Below, piece after piece: positions 23,498-31,745 of a stretch of DNA of 64,000 nt. Both the position numbers and the translations under genes were made by a program. Numbering within the stretch: the first letter of the stretch is position 1; each line of letters opens with the position of its first letter. The notes under the pieces were generated by a model. It was not told where the DNA came from, did no database searches, and saw nothing but the letters and a program-made list of their open reading frames with translations. The stretch is from JBDRMV01 sp043825615 (GTDB lineage: Bacteria; CG03), in assembly GCA_043825615.1 (NCBI GenBank), contig JBDRRS010000013.1:124001-188000 (forward strand), read 5' to 3'.

Positions 23498-25158
23498 TGA
23501 AAGATATAAGAAAACAAAAAAAGGTCTGGGAGGAAAAGGTCTTAAAGAAAGTTCTGGAAAAACGTCCGGAAAGAAAAGAGCCTTTTGAAAACCTTTCAAA
23601 AATTGAGATTAAGCGCCTTTACACCCCGGAGGATACGGACGGTCTGGATTATTTAAAAAGTTCGGGTTTTCCCGGCGAGTTTCCCTTTACCCGCGGCGTT
23701 CAGCCGACTGCCTACAGGGGACGGCTCTGGACAATGCGGCAGTATGCCGGCATGGGAGATGCGGAAGAATCCAACAAGCGTTATAAATATCTGCTGAAAC
23801 AGGGGCAGACAGGTTTATCGGTGGCTTTTGACCTGCCTACCCAGATAGGTTACGATTCCGACCATCAATTGGCTATCGGCGAGGTGGGCCGCGTCGGAGT
23901 AGCCATTGACTCCCTGCAGGACATGGAACTCCTTTTCAAAGGAGTTCCTCTGGATAAAGTAAGCACTTCCATGACCATCAATTCCCCGTGCGCAATTCTT
24001 CTTGCAATGTACATTGCGGTCGCTGAAAAACAGGGAGTGAAGTTAAGTCAGTTAACGGGCACCACGCAGAATGATATTTTGAAAGAGTATATTGCGCGGG
24101 GAACTTATATTTTTCCTCCCCGGCCTTCTTTACGGTTAACTGCGGATGTTATTGAATACGCGTCTTCGCATCTGCCCAGATGGAATCCAATCAGCATAAG
24201 CGGCTATCACATCAGGGAGGCCGGCTCCACTGCGGTTCAGGAACTCGCTTTTACCTTAGCCGATGGCCTAACTTATGTAAAGTCACTTTTGGAAAGGAAT
24301 TTGAAAGTTGACGATTTTGCCCCGCGCTTTTCTTTTTTCTTCGCCGTTCATAACAACTTTTTTGAAGAGGTCGCCAAATTCAGAGCAGCGCGCAGATTAT
24401 GGGCGCGGCTGATGAAAGAAAGATTTGAGGCAACGAACCCGAAGTCGCTGATGCTCCGGTTTCATACCCAGACAGGAGGTTCAACATTAACTGCCCAGCA
24501 GCCCGACAACAATATTGTCAGGGTTACCATGCAGGCATTAGCCGCTGTTCTGGGAGGGACACAGAGTTTGCATACGAATTCCCGTGACGAAGCTCTCTCC
24601 CTGCCGAGTGAAGATTCGGTGCGTATTGCCCTGCGCACCCAGCAGATTATTGCTTATGAAAGCGGTGTTACCGATACGGTGGATCCTCTGGCGGGTTCAT
24701 ATTATTTAGAGACACTGACCGGTCAAATGGAAGAGGAAGCTCTCGCATATATCAAAAAGATTGATGATTTGGGAGGGATGCTCAAGGCAATTGAAAAGGG
24801 CTTTATTCAGGGAGAGATACAGAACAGCGCCTATGTTCTTCAGAAGAAGATAGAGGACGAAGAAGAAATCGTTGTGGGTCTGAACAAATTCCAAAGCGAG
24901 GAAGCAACAAAACACAAGAAACTGGTTCGTAATCTGAAAGTAGAAGGAAAGCAGACGAGCCGCCTGAAACAACTGAAAAATAAAAGAGACAATGGTAAAG
25001 TTAAAAAGACCCTGGATAATATTAAAACGGCTATCGATAAGCGGGAAAATCTGATGCCTGTGATACTGGAGGCAGTGAAGGCTTATGTTACCGTCGGTGA
25101 GATTTGCGCCCTTTTACGGGGTGAATTCGGCGAATATAAGGAATCGGTCAGCATATGA
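23497..25158 (+). CDS. Methylmalonyl-CoA mutase, large (catalytic) subunit
   Basis: A 553-residue TIM-barrel catalytic subunit that, with adenosylcobalamin, interconverts succinyl-CoA and (R)-methylmalonyl-CoA. Signatures are visible: RGVQPTAYRGRLWTMRQYAG, GLSVAFDLPTQIGYDSDH, ISGYHIREAGSTAVQELAFT, RFHTQTGGSTLTAQQPDNNI and GTQSLHTNSRDEALSLPSED. The B12-binding domain is absent and encoded separately at 25352-25741, as in archaeal and many anaerobic bacterial enzymes. An isobutyryl-CoA mutase is the main alternative; the epimerase and MeaB nearby favour methylmalonyl-CoA. It begins at the last base of the CoA-transferase gene. Confidence 0.93.
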   Translation: MKDIRKQKKVWEEKVLKKVLEKRPERKEPFENLSKIEIKRLYTPEDTDGLDYLKSSGFPGEFPFTRGVQPTAYRGRLWTMRQYAGMGDAEESNKRYKYLLKQGQTGLSVAFDLPTQIGYDSDHQLAIGEVGRVGVAIDSLQDMELLFKGVPLDKVSTSMTINSPCAILLAMYIAVAEKQGVKLSQLTGTTQNDILKEYIARGTYIFPPRPSLRLTADVIEYASSHLPRWNPISISGYHIREAGSTAVQELAFTLADGLTYVKSLLERNLKVDDFAPRFSFFFAVHNNFFEEVAKFRAARRLWARLMKERFEATNPKSLMLRFHTQTGGSTLTAQQPDNNIVRVTMQALAAVLGGTQSLHTNSRDEALSLPSEDSVRIALRTQQIIAYESGVTDTVDPLAGSYYLETLTGQMEEEALAYIKKIDDLGGMLKAIEKGFIQGEIQNSAYVLQKKIEDEEEIVVGLNKFQSEEATKHKKLVRNLKVEGKQTSRLKQLKNKRDNGKVKKTLDNIKTAIDKRENLMPVILEAVKAYVTVGEICALLRGEFGEYKESVSI

Positions 25159-25159
25159 A

Positions 25160-25351
25160 ATTGCGGATTTCGAATTGTGGAGAGCAGTTTGTCGGCGGGC
25201 ATTGCCTGCCAAGCACACTCACGAGGGTGGCTCGCTCCGCAGTCCTGCGGGGAGAAAGCAGGGACCCTCGGACTGACGGGCTTGTCAGGCAACGCCGCAC
25301 CTCCCGCGGAGATACCGGTGAGCGTCCCCACTGGCAAAACTGCGAGCGATT
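25160..25351 (+). repeat. Interspersed palindromic repeat, family A, copy 3
   Basis: This 190-base block separates the two mutase subunit genes. The core (25229-25251) matches 530-552 and the inverse of 16263-16285, followed by GACGGGCTTGTCAGGCAACG (about 25273-25292) and a far end with GAGCGTCCCC. Compared with copy 2 it lacks the nested palindrome, so it gives the uninterrupted form. Its insertion did not break either gene. Confidence 0.85.
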
Positions 25352-25741
25352 ATGAAAAAGATAAGAGTTTTGATTGCGAAACCCGGTCTGGACGGTCACG
25401 ACAGGGGTGCGAAAGTGGTCGCAAGGGCTCTTCGTGATGCGGGAATGGAGGTCATATATACCGGTATCAGGCAGACCCCCGAACAAATCGTCAATACAGC
25501 CATTCAGGAGGACGTTGCTCTTTTAGGGCTGAGCATTCTATCAGGAGCTCATACCCAGCTTTTTCCAAAAATAGTAGAACTTCTCAAAAAGAAAGGCGGC
25601 GGAAAAATTTTAATCTTTGCGGGCGGGATTATTCCTTCCGAAGACATTCCCGGGTTAAAATCAATAGGCATCGGTGAAATTTTCGGCCCCGGCACAAAAA
25701 CCCGGGAAATTATTGACTTTATTAAGGAGGAAATTTTATGA
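25352..25741 (+). CDS. Methylmalonyl-CoA mutase, small B12-binding subunit
   Basis: A 129-residue cobalamin-binding subunit. KPGLDGHDRGAKVVARALRD (about 10-29) contains the DxHxxG motif whose histidine coordinates cobalt; LLGLSILSGAHTQLFPKIVE and FAGGIIPSEDIPGLKSIGI are the later loops that hold the nucleotide tail. The length fits the stand-alone subunit. It completes the mutase encoded just upstream. The ATG at 25352 lies at the end of the interspersed repeat. Confidence 0.93.
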   Translation: MKKIRVLIAKPGLDGHDRGAKVVARALRDAGMEVIYTGIRQTPEQIVNTAIQEDVALLGLSILSGAHTQLFPKIVELLKKKGGGKILIFAGGIIPSEDIPGLKSIGIGEIFGPGTKTREIIDFIKEEIL

Positions 25742-25917
25742 AAAAGATTACTGAAATCGTTTTGTGTATCGCAATGTGTAGCATTCTTATTGTGTCGATT
25801 ATGAACGGCGTATTGCAGAATTGGAATGCTGCAATTTATCAAATGTTAATTGCTATATTTCTTATGTTAGCTCTTATACTTAACGTAATTTTGCGAAATA
25901 TAAAAAAGGAGCAATAG
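25738..25917 (+). CDS. Small two-helix membrane protein (59 aa), unknown
   Basis: A 59-codon ORF starting ATG at 25738, overlapping the stop of the B12-binding subunit by four bases (ATGA), with GGAGG eight bases upstream. It encodes MKKITEIVLCIAMCSILIVS, a short loop NGVLQNWNAA, and a second hydrophobic stretch LIAIFLMLALILNVIL with a basic tail. The coupling and good ribosome site argue for a real gene. No family recognised. Confidence 0.6.
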   Translation: MKKITEIVLCIAMCSILIVSIMNGVLQNWNAAIYQMLIAIFLMLALILNVILRNIKKEQ

Positions 25918-25947
25918 GAGAAGGAATTAAAGAGATGATAAACAAGA

Positions 25948-26000
25948 AGTTTTTGATTTTTGATATGTATTTTTGCATTTTGCATTTTGATTTTTAATAT
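25948..26000 (+). repeat. Degenerate heptamer tandem repeat upstream of meaB
   Basis: Units of seven bases of the type TTTTTGA/ATTTTGC follow one another (with one 6-base unit) up to five bases before the ATG at 26005. The same unit on the other strand (AAAATGC) is repeated inside hisH at about 56232-56265. Confidence 0.65.
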
Positions 26001-26004
26001 TTTT

Positions 26005-26742
26005 ATGGGCTTGGTTGAAAAGATTCTGCGGGGCGACCAGGAAGCCGCCGCGAAACTGATTTCAAAAATAGAGAATGAACCGGACTCAACTTTAGAAGAA
26101 ATTAAATTTCTTGAAGAAAAAATTGTCCCGGCTCATATCCTTGGCATAACAGGTCCGCCCGGCGTGGGAAAGAGTTCTTTGATTGCCTGTCTTCTTGAGC
26201 GTTTTCGCAGAAACAACGGAAAAGTTGCGGTGCTCGCCATTGACCCGTCCAGCCCTTTCACGGGAGGAGCTCTTTTAGGAGACCGCATCCGCATGCAGAT
26301 GCACAGTTCGGATGAGGGGGTTTTTATAAGGAGCATGGCAACCCGCGGCCATTTAGGAGGCCTTTCAAAAGCCGCCGCCGATACTCTTAAGGTCCTGACT
26401 GCCTGGGGCGCGGGCACGGTAATTGTGGAAACAGTCGGCGTGGGGCAGGGTGAAGTGGAAATAATGAAAGTGGCTTCCACCATTTTGGTTGTTCTTTCCT
26501 CGGGGCAGGGCGATGATATTCAGATGATGAAGGCGGGGATACTTGAAATCGGCGATATTTTTGTTATCAATAAGGCAGACCAGGGCGATGCGGAAAATCT
26601 GGAACGCAACCTGAAACAGTACGGGAGAAAAAAAGGAGAATGGATTCCCGCTGTCGTTAAAACGGTTGCAACGGAGAATACGGGAATTGATGAACTCTGT
26701 AAAAAAATTGATGAGCACAGAAAATATGTTAAACAAAATTAA
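26005..26742 (+). CDS. meaB: MeaB/ArgK-type G-protein chaperone of methylmalonyl-CoA mutase
   Basis: A 245-residue GTPase that loads and protects the adenosylcobalamin cofactor of the mutase. It has the P-loop GPPGVGKSSL (about 45-54), VAVLAIDPSSPFTGGALLGDRIRM, the family motif RSMATRGHLGGLS, ETVGVGQGEVE (switch II) and NKADQGDAENL (NKxD base-specificity). It stops soon after the G domain and lacks most of the C-terminal dimerisation arm that brings many MeaB proteins to about 320 residues. The upstream frame to 25960 only encodes the heptamer repeat, so ATG at 26005 is the start. It overlaps the epimerase gene by 17 bases. Confidence 0.9.
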   Translation: MGLVEKILRGDQEAAAKLISKIENEPDSTLEEIKFLEEKIVPAHILGITGPPGVGKSSLIACLLERFRRNNGKVAVLAIDPSSPFTGGALLGDRIRMQMHSSDEGVFIRSMATRGHLGGLSKAAADTLKVLTAWGAGTVIVETVGVGQGEVEIMKVASTILVVLSSGQGDDIQMMKAGILEIGDIFVINKADQGDAENLERNLKQYGRKKGEWIPAVVKTVATENTGIDELCKKIDEHRKYVKQN

Positions 26743-27130
26743 TCATATCGGCATTGCCGTTAGAAGCATTAAGGAGTCCCTGAAATTTTATACAGGGCAA
26801 CTTTCTCTTGAGAGCACGGGAGTGGTTGAAATTTCCGAACAAAAAGTAAAAGCGGCAATTCTGCGGATTGGGGAGTCCGCGATTGAACTGCTTGAGCCGA
26901 CCTCCCCGGACAGTCCGATTGCAAAATTCCTGGAAAAAAGAGGGGAAGGAATTCATCATATTGCATTTGAGGTAACTGATATCGTAAAAAAATTAAAGGA
27001 CTTAAAGGATAAAGGAGTAAGATTGATAGATGAAAGCCCGCGCCCGGGCGCGCACGGAACCAGAATAGCGTTTATTCATCCGAAAAGCGCCGGCGGAGTG
27101 CTCATGGAATTAGTGGAAGAAAAGAAATAA
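26726..27130 (+). CDS. mce: Methylmalonyl-CoA epimerase
   Basis: A 134-residue vicinal-oxygen-chelate enzyme that interconverts the (R) and (S) forms of methylmalonyl-CoA. It begins MLNKINHIGIAVRSIKESLKF, with metal ligand His in HIGIAV; GEGIHHIAFEVTDI provides the second histidine and LMELVEEK the terminal glutamate. Start at 26726 keeps the usual short N-terminus; ATG at 26711 is an alternative. It overlaps meaB, so mutase, chaperone and epimerase are translated together. Confidence 0.92.
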   Translation: MLNKINHIGIAVRSIKESLKFYTGQLSLESTGVVEISEQKVKAAILRIGESAIELLEPTSPDSPIAKFLEKRGEGIHHIAFEVTDIVKKLKDLKDKGVRLIDESPRPGAHGTRIAFIHPKSAGGVLMELVEEKK

Positions 27131-27265
27131 TGTGTAATGTTGGATTAAGCGAGCAGTCCTTGGCAAGCGGGGCTGTGTGAGCGAGGAGTTTTACCCCCGC
27201 CCGGAGTGAACCCAGAGCGAACCGCTCACGTGAGCGATTCGGTTGCGGCTGAAAGCTGCATTAAG
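27131..27265 (+). repeat. Intergenic repeat, family B, copy 1
   Basis: GC-rich non-coding block before the malic enzyme gene. It shares the exact GAGCGAGGAG (27179-27188), followed by a C-rich stretch, with the block before the beta-ureidopropionase gene (46274-46283). It also holds a CCGCTCAC/GTGAGCG hairpin near 27220-27240. Confidence 0.45.
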
Positions 27266-27274
27266 GAGAATACA

Positions 27275-28615
27275 ATGACTACCGATAAAGAGAAATTATT
27301 AGAAAAAGCTCAAAAGCCGGCGGAAGACGCAATGCGCCTGCATCCATTTTATAGAGGGAAGATTGAGATAGTGCCGAAGTGCACTGTGAGAAGTTTTAAT
27401 GACTTCGCCATCTGGTACACTCCGGGCGTCGCAAAGCCCTGTATGGCGATTAACAAAAATAAAGAACTGGTCTATGAATACACAAACAAGTGGAATACCG
27501 TAGCCGTGGTTTCGGACGGCACAAGAGTGCTCGGGCTGGGCGATATCGGGCCTGAAGCGGCCATGCCGGTGATGGAAGGCAAAGCGCTTCTCTTTAAATA
27601 CCTTGGGGGTGTTGACGCGGTTCCCATTTGTCTGAACACAAAAGACCCCGGGGAAATCATAAATACGGTAAAAATTCTTCAACCGTCATTCGGGGGAATA
27701 AATCTTGAAGATATTTCTCAACCGAAATGTTTCGGGATTTTAGACCGGTTGAGAAAGGAATGTGAAATACCCGTGTGGCACGACGACCAGCAGGGGACAG
27801 CGGCGGTTACTTTGGCGGGGCTGGTCAATGCCCTTAAGATTGTCGGTAAAAAAATGGGGAAAATCAAAGTCGCCATGGTGGGAGCCGGCGCGGCGAATAT
27901 ACGCATCGCGCATGTCATAATTACGGCGGGAGTAAATCCTGACAACATTGTTATGTGCGATTCAAAAGGCGCTCTCAATAAGGGCAGAACAGAACTCAAG
28001 GAGACCCACATACAAAAATGGGAAATGTGTGAAAAGACAAATGCGCGGGACAGAACCGGCAGCATTAAAGAAATTATGCAGGGAGCCGACGTTCTGATTG
28101 CTCTTTCCACGCCCGGTCCCGATACCATTAAGAAGGAATGGATTTCAGGCATGGCTAAAGATGCAATCGTCTTTGTGTGCGCCAATCCCGTCCCCGAGAT
28201 ATGGCCGTGGGAAGCAAAAGATGCTGGAGCAAGGATTGTGGCAACGGGAAGAAGTGATTTTCCGAACCAGGTGAACAATTCTTTAGGTTTCCCGGGCATT
28301 TTCAGAGGGACTCTGGACGTGCGGGCAAAAACGATTACCGATGAAATGTGTATTGCGGCGGCTTTTGAGCTTGCCAAATGCGCGGAAGACAAGGGGCTTA
28401 AAGAAGATTATTTGATTCCCACGATGGACGAATGGGATGTTTTCCCGCGCGAAGCGGCCGCCGTAGGAATTAAGGCGATTGAACAGGGAATAGCCGGGAT
28501 AAAAATGAGCAAAGACGAAATTTACAAGAAAGCTTCCGAAATCATAAAGCGCGCCCGGGAAGAAACTCAGACCCTGATGGATAAAGGGTTTATACCCCCG
28601 CCTCCGGAAAAATAG
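27275..28615 (+). CDS. NAD(P)-dependent malic enzyme (oxaloacetate-decarboxylating)
   Basis: A 446-residue malic enzyme linking malate and pyruvate plus CO2. Family blocks: DFAIWYTPGVAKPC near the N-terminus with the catalytic tyrosine, VVSDGTRVLGLGDIGPEAAMPVMEGKALLF, the metal-site region EDISQPKCF and HDDQQGTAAV, and the Rossmann motif VGAGAANIRIAH (about 207-218). The length fits the short bacterial class. ATG at 27275 has AAGGAG upstream; the in-frame extension to 27206 is repeat sequence. In this cluster it probably makes malate from pyruvate, or the reverse, depending on the direction of the propionate route. Confidence 0.92.
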   Translation: MTTDKEKLLEKAQKPAEDAMRLHPFYRGKIEIVPKCTVRSFNDFAIWYTPGVAKPCMAINKNKELVYEYTNKWNTVAVVSDGTRVLGLGDIGPEAAMPVMEGKALLFKYLGGVDAVPICLNTKDPGEIINTVKILQPSFGGINLEDISQPKCFGILDRLRKECEIPVWHDDQQGTAAVTLAGLVNALKIVGKKMGKIKVAMVGAGAANIRIAHVIITAGVNPDNIVMCDSKGALNKGRTELKETHIQKWEMCEKTNARDRTGSIKEIMQGADVLIALSTPGPDTIKKEWISGMAKDAIVFVCANPVPEIWPWEAKDAGARIVATGRSDFPNQVNNSLGFPGIFRGTLDVRAKTITDEMCIAAAFELAKCAEDKGLKEDYLIPTMDEWDVFPREAAAVGIKAIEQGIAGIKMSKDEIYKKASEIIKRAREETQTLMDKGFIPPPPEK

Positions 28616-28630
28616 AACCCGCACCTGTTT

Positions 28631-29098
28631 TTATTCAACAGGATATTCTTTTGAAAGCGCTGTATATGATAAATTTAATTCACGTATGGCGAACGAAACG
28701 GATAAAAGCACCGCCAGGTATCCTAAAATAAATAAAATAAAGATGATTACAGAAAGAACTTCCGTCTGAAATACAACATGCGACGCGATACAGAGCGAGG
28801 TAAGCACAAAAATAAATATAGCGGTCATCAGAAGCCGCACGGAATTTTTTATAAGCAGGCCTCTTTTCAATAAATCCTGAATCTCGTTTTCTATTAGCGT
28901 TATTAAACTTTCGTCATATTCGCCGCTTTTCTTTATTGTTCTTTTTTCTTCCAGGAACTCTCTTAATCTGTCAATTATTCTGCCGTATCTGTTCTGTAAT
29001 CCGAGGAACAGCAGCCCGCAGGCGGAAATCATAACCGCAGGCATTATCACAACCTGTATTATTCCTGAAATATTGTTAAAAAACCCTTCAGTCAGCAT
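28631..29098 (-). CDS. DUF2721-family membrane protein
   Basis: A 155-residue protein with three hydrophobic segments (about 12-30, 85-105, 112-135). The stretch VVIMPAVMISACGLLFLGLQ then NRYGRIIDRLREF is typical of DUF2721. The loop between the first two membrane segments is charged and helical. Function is unknown. Convergent with the malic enzyme gene and divergent from fumarase. Confidence 0.75.
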   Translation of the reverse strand: MLTEGFFNNISGIIQVVIMPAVMISACGLLFLGLQNRYGRIIDRLREFLEEKRTIKKSGEYDESLITLIENEIQDLLKRGLLIKNSVRLLMTAIFIFVLTSLCIASHVVFQTEVLSVIIFILFILGYLAVLLSVSFAIRELNLSYTALSKEYPVE

Positions 29099-29129
29099 AC
29101 TTTTAAATTACGGCAAAACCTCTTTGTTT

Positions 29130-29158
29130 ATTGTAGAACATATTTTACAATAAATCAA
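29130..29158 (-). promoter_or_regulatory. Promoter of the DUF2721 gene
   Basis: Minus strand TTGATT (29158-29153), 17-base spacer, TACAAT (29135-29130), about 31 bases before the ATG at 29098. Confidence 0.7.
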
Positions 29159-29168
29159 AAAAAATACC

Positions 29169-29197
29169 TTGCTTTTTCGGTTTATGTTAGATAAAAT
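29169..29197 (+). promoter_or_regulatory. Promoter of the fumarase operon, possibly leaderless
   Basis: TTGCTT (29169-29174), 17-base spacer, TAAAAT (29192-29197); the preferred ATG of fumarase alpha (29205) lies seven bases further on. It starts 11 bases from the divergent DUF2721 promoter. Confidence 0.65.
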
Positions 29198-29204
29198 CAT
29201 AAAA

Positions 29205-30047
29205 ATGCGCGAGATAAATACAGAGAAAATAACGGAAGCGGTTAAGAAAATTTGTGTCTCCGCCAACTGCAATTTACCCGAAGACGTCTGGAAGGCATTA
29301 AGAGACGGTCTGGAAAAAGAAGAATCACCCGAGGGGCGGGCTGTTTTTGAGCAGATTTTAAAGAATGACGGAATCGCTCATGAAGAGCAGATAGCAATGT
29401 GCCAGGACACGGGCTTTGCCGTTATATTTATTGAACTGGGACAGGAAATTCATATCACGGGGGGCGACTTGACTGACGCTGTAAACGAGGGCGTGAGACA
29501 GGGATATAAAGAGGGATTCTTAAGGAAATCTATTGTAGGAGACCCCCTTGACCGCAAAAATACAGGCGATAATACGCCTGCAATGATTCATACGGAAATT
29601 GTCCCGGGGGATAAATTGAAAATTACTATTGCTCCGAAAGGCGGCGGGTCGGAGAATATGTCAACGGTAAAGATGCTTGCTCCGGCGGCCGGAGCGCAAG
29701 GAATAAAAAATTTTGTGGTTGAATGGGTAAGGACTGCAGGCGCAAATCCCTGCCCCCCGATTGTCGTCGGCGTCGGAATCGGAGGAACTTTTGAAGGTGT
29801 GGCGCTCCTTGCGAAAAAAGCGCTGTTAAGAAAAATCGGCTTAAGGAATCCGGCGCCATTTTATGCGGAAATGGAACGGGAACTGCTTGAAAAAATAAAT
29901 AATCTCGGCATAGGCCCCCAGGGTTTCGGAGGAAGAATTACGGCTCTGGACGTTCACATTGAAACATATCCCTGCCATATTGCAAGCCTGCCGCTTGCGG
30001 TGAATATTCAGTGTCACGCCTGCAGGCACGAGTCGATAATTTTATAA
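29205..30047 (+). CDS. Fumarate hydratase class I, alpha (N-terminal) subunit
   Basis: A 280-residue [4Fe-4S] subunit of two-part fumarase (fumarate to malate). Visible motifs: AMCQDTGFAVIFIELGQEIH with a cluster cysteine, KGGGSENMSTVKMLAPAAG, NPCPPIVVGVGIGGTFEGVA with the second cysteine, and ending QCHACRHESIIL with the third. ATG at 29205 is preferred because the -10 box overlaps the more upstream ATG (29184) region and no Shine-Dalgarno exists for either. A tartrate or related dehydratase is the alternative, but the malic enzyme neighbour favours fumarase. Its stop overlaps the beta subunit's start (TAATG). Confidence 0.9.
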   Translation: MREINTEKITEAVKKICVSANCNLPEDVWKALRDGLEKEESPEGRAVFEQILKNDGIAHEEQIAMCQDTGFAVIFIELGQEIHITGGDLTDAVNEGVRQGYKEGFLRKSIVGDPLDRKNTGDNTPAMIHTEIVPGDKLKITIAPKGGGSENMSTVKMLAPAAGAQGIKNFVVEWVRTAGANPCPPIVVGVGIGGTFEGVALLAKKALLRKIGLRNPAPFYAEMERELLEKINNLGIGPQGFGGRITALDVHIETYPCHIASLPLAVNIQCHACRHESIIL

Positions 30048-30598
30048 TGGCTGAAATCAAACTTAAAACCCCGCTGACCGACGAAGCGATTAAGAAACTG
30101 AAAATCGGCGACACGGTGCTTTTGTCGGGAATAATTTACACAGGCAGGGACTCCGCGCACAAGCGTCTGGCAGAGTTATTGGAACAGGGAAAAGAACTTC
30201 CGATAGATGTTACAGGACAGATTATTTATTATGTCGGTCCCGCCCCCGCAAAGCCGGGTTATCCGATTGGTCCCGCAGGGCCTACGACATCTTACAGAAT
30301 GGACCCTTATACTCCTCTGCTGCTGGAGAAAGGTCTCAAGGGGATGATTGGAAAGGGAAACAGGGGCAAAGAAGTAATAGAAGCAATAAAAAAATATAAG
30401 GCGGTATATTTCGCCGCGGTCGGCGGCGCGGCCGCGCTGATTGCAAAGAGCATAAAAAAGTCGGAAATAGTGGCTTACGAAGACCTGGGTACCGAAGCCA
30501 TAAGAAAATTAGAAGTCGAAAATTTTCCCGTAATTGTGGTAAACGACATTAACGGCAACGATTTATACGTTGCCGGAATCAAAAAATACGCCCGTTAA
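30047..30598 (+). CDS. Fumarate hydratase class I, beta (C-terminal) subunit
   Basis: A 183-residue partner of the alpha subunit. It shows LKIGDTVLLSGIIYTGRDSAHKRL near the N-terminus, YYVGPAPAKPGYPIGPAGPTTSYRMD in the middle and GGAAALIAKSIKKSEIVAYEDLGTEAI near the end, all typical of the class I beta chain. The start overlaps the alpha stop codon by one base. Together they connect malate (malic enzyme) with fumarate (reductase at 42-44 kb). Confidence 0.92.
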   Translation: MAEIKLKTPLTDEAIKKLKIGDTVLLSGIIYTGRDSAHKRLAELLEQGKELPIDVTGQIIYYVGPAPAKPGYPIGPAGPTTSYRMDPYTPLLLEKGLKGMIGKGNRGKEVIEAIKKYKAVYFAAVGGAAALIAKSIKKSEIVAYEDLGTEAIRKLEVENFPVIVVNDINGNDLYVAGIKKYAR

Positions 30599-30678
30599 AC
30601 GGATAAGACGGGTCCAATAGCGGCTGCTTAGCGCTTTGATTTCACCCGGGGCTTAATCATCCTGTCTCCTGTCGTAAT

Positions 30679-30707
30679 TTGATTTATTTTTTAATTTATT
30701 CTAAAAT
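30679..30707 (+). promoter_or_regulatory. Promoter of the Mvh-Hdr operon
   Basis: TTGATT (30679-30684), a 17-base spacer and TAAAAT (30702-30707), followed by about 37 bases before the ATG at 30745. Confidence 0.75.
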
Positions 30708-30744
30708 ACATTAAGAGATTTATTCTTTTTAACGGACAAATGAT

Positions 30745-31740
30745 ATGAAGAAGAAAACAAAAAGTACGCCGAAACTTAAATTTGCCTTTTACTGGGCGGC
30801 ATCCTGCGGCGGATGCGAGATTGCCGTTCTGGACATCAATGAGAGAATCCTTGACGTAGTCAAAAAAGCGGACATTGTCTTCTGGCCGGTTGCCCTTGAT
30901 TTCAAATACAAAGACCTGGAAAAAATGCCGGACAAACATATTGATGTCTGCTTTTTTAACGGCGGGATAAGGACAAGCGAAAACGAGCATCTGGCAAAGT
31001 TACTGAGGAAAAAGAGTAAGTTCATGGTGGCTTTCGGCTCCTGCGCCTGTTCCGGTTCAATTCCCGCCCTGGCAAATCTTCACACGAGGGAATCCATATT
31101 CAGGACAGTGTATGAAGAAAGTCCTTCCACAAAAGGTTCTACCATGCCTAAAACATTGTCTGAAGTTAAGGGAGGGTGTTTGACCCTGCCGGAGTTTTAT
31201 CCGGAATTGTTATCTCTCTCCAGGGTTGTGGATGTTGACTATTATCTGCCCGGCTGTCCTCCTCCCGTAAAATTAATCGGCCAGGCAGTTGACGCTATTT
31301 TGAAGAATAAACTGCCGGAAAAAGGGGCGGTTCTTGCTCCGGCGAAGTCGGTCTGCGATGAGTGCGGGAGGGAAAAAACGGAAAAGAAGATTACAGAGAT
31401 AAAAAGGGTGCATGAGATTATTCCGGATCCGGAGAAATGTCTTTTAGAGCAGGGAATTATCTGCCTCGGCCCGGCAACGCGGGCGGGATGCGAAGCCCGG
31501 TGTCTGAATGCAAATATGCCGTGCGCCGGCTGCATGGGGCCATGCCCGGATGTTCTGGACCAGGGCTCAAAGATGATTTCGGCTTTAGGTTCTATTCTGG
31601 GCAAAGAGGGGAGAGATGAGATTAGCGAAAAAGAGGCGGAGGAATTAATATCTTCCATCAAAGACCCGGTCGGCACGTTTTATAAATTTACTCTGGCAGG
31701 TTCTCTGGCGGGTTCTTTAATCAAAAGGAAGGAAAAGTAA
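30745..31740 (+). CDS. mvhG: F420-non-reducing-type [NiFe] hydrogenase small subunit
   Basis: A 331-residue electron-transfer subunit of a group 3c-like hydrogenase. The N-terminal flavodoxin-like part (about 12-180) has the proximal-cluster cysteines in AASCGGCEIAVLD, FGSCACSGSIP and DYYLPGCPPPVKL. The C-terminal part carries two more clusters: CDECGREK then CLLEQGIICLGPATRAGCE, and NMPCAGCMGPCPDV. There is no Tat signal, so the enzyme is cytoplasmic. It passes electrons from the large subunit towards MvhD and HdrA. First gene of a six-gene operon. Confidence 0.92.
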   Translation: MKKKTKSTPKLKFAFYWAASCGGCEIAVLDINERILDVVKKADIVFWPVALDFKYKDLEKMPDKHIDVCFFNGGIRTSENEHLAKLLRKKSKFMVAFGSCACSGSIPALANLHTRESIFRTVYEESPSTKGSTMPKTLSEVKGGCLTLPEFYPELLSLSRVVDVDYYLPGCPPPVKLIGQAVDAILKNKLPEKGAVLAPAKSVCDECGREKTEKKITEIKRVHEIIPDPEKCLLEQGIICLGPATRAGCEARCLNANMPCAGCMGPCPDVLDQGSKMISALGSILGKEGRDEISEKEAEELISSIKDPVGTFYKFTLAGSLAGSLIKRKEK

Positions 31741-31745
31741 CTGAA

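Noticed and set aside
27718..28392. 224-residue antisense ORF in the malic enzyme gene
   Set aside because: Exact shadow of a well-supported enzyme; no motif, ribosome site or promoter.
30599..30670. Rho-independent terminator after fumarase
   Set aside because: The region is GC-rich but I could not form a stable hairpin followed by a T-tract.
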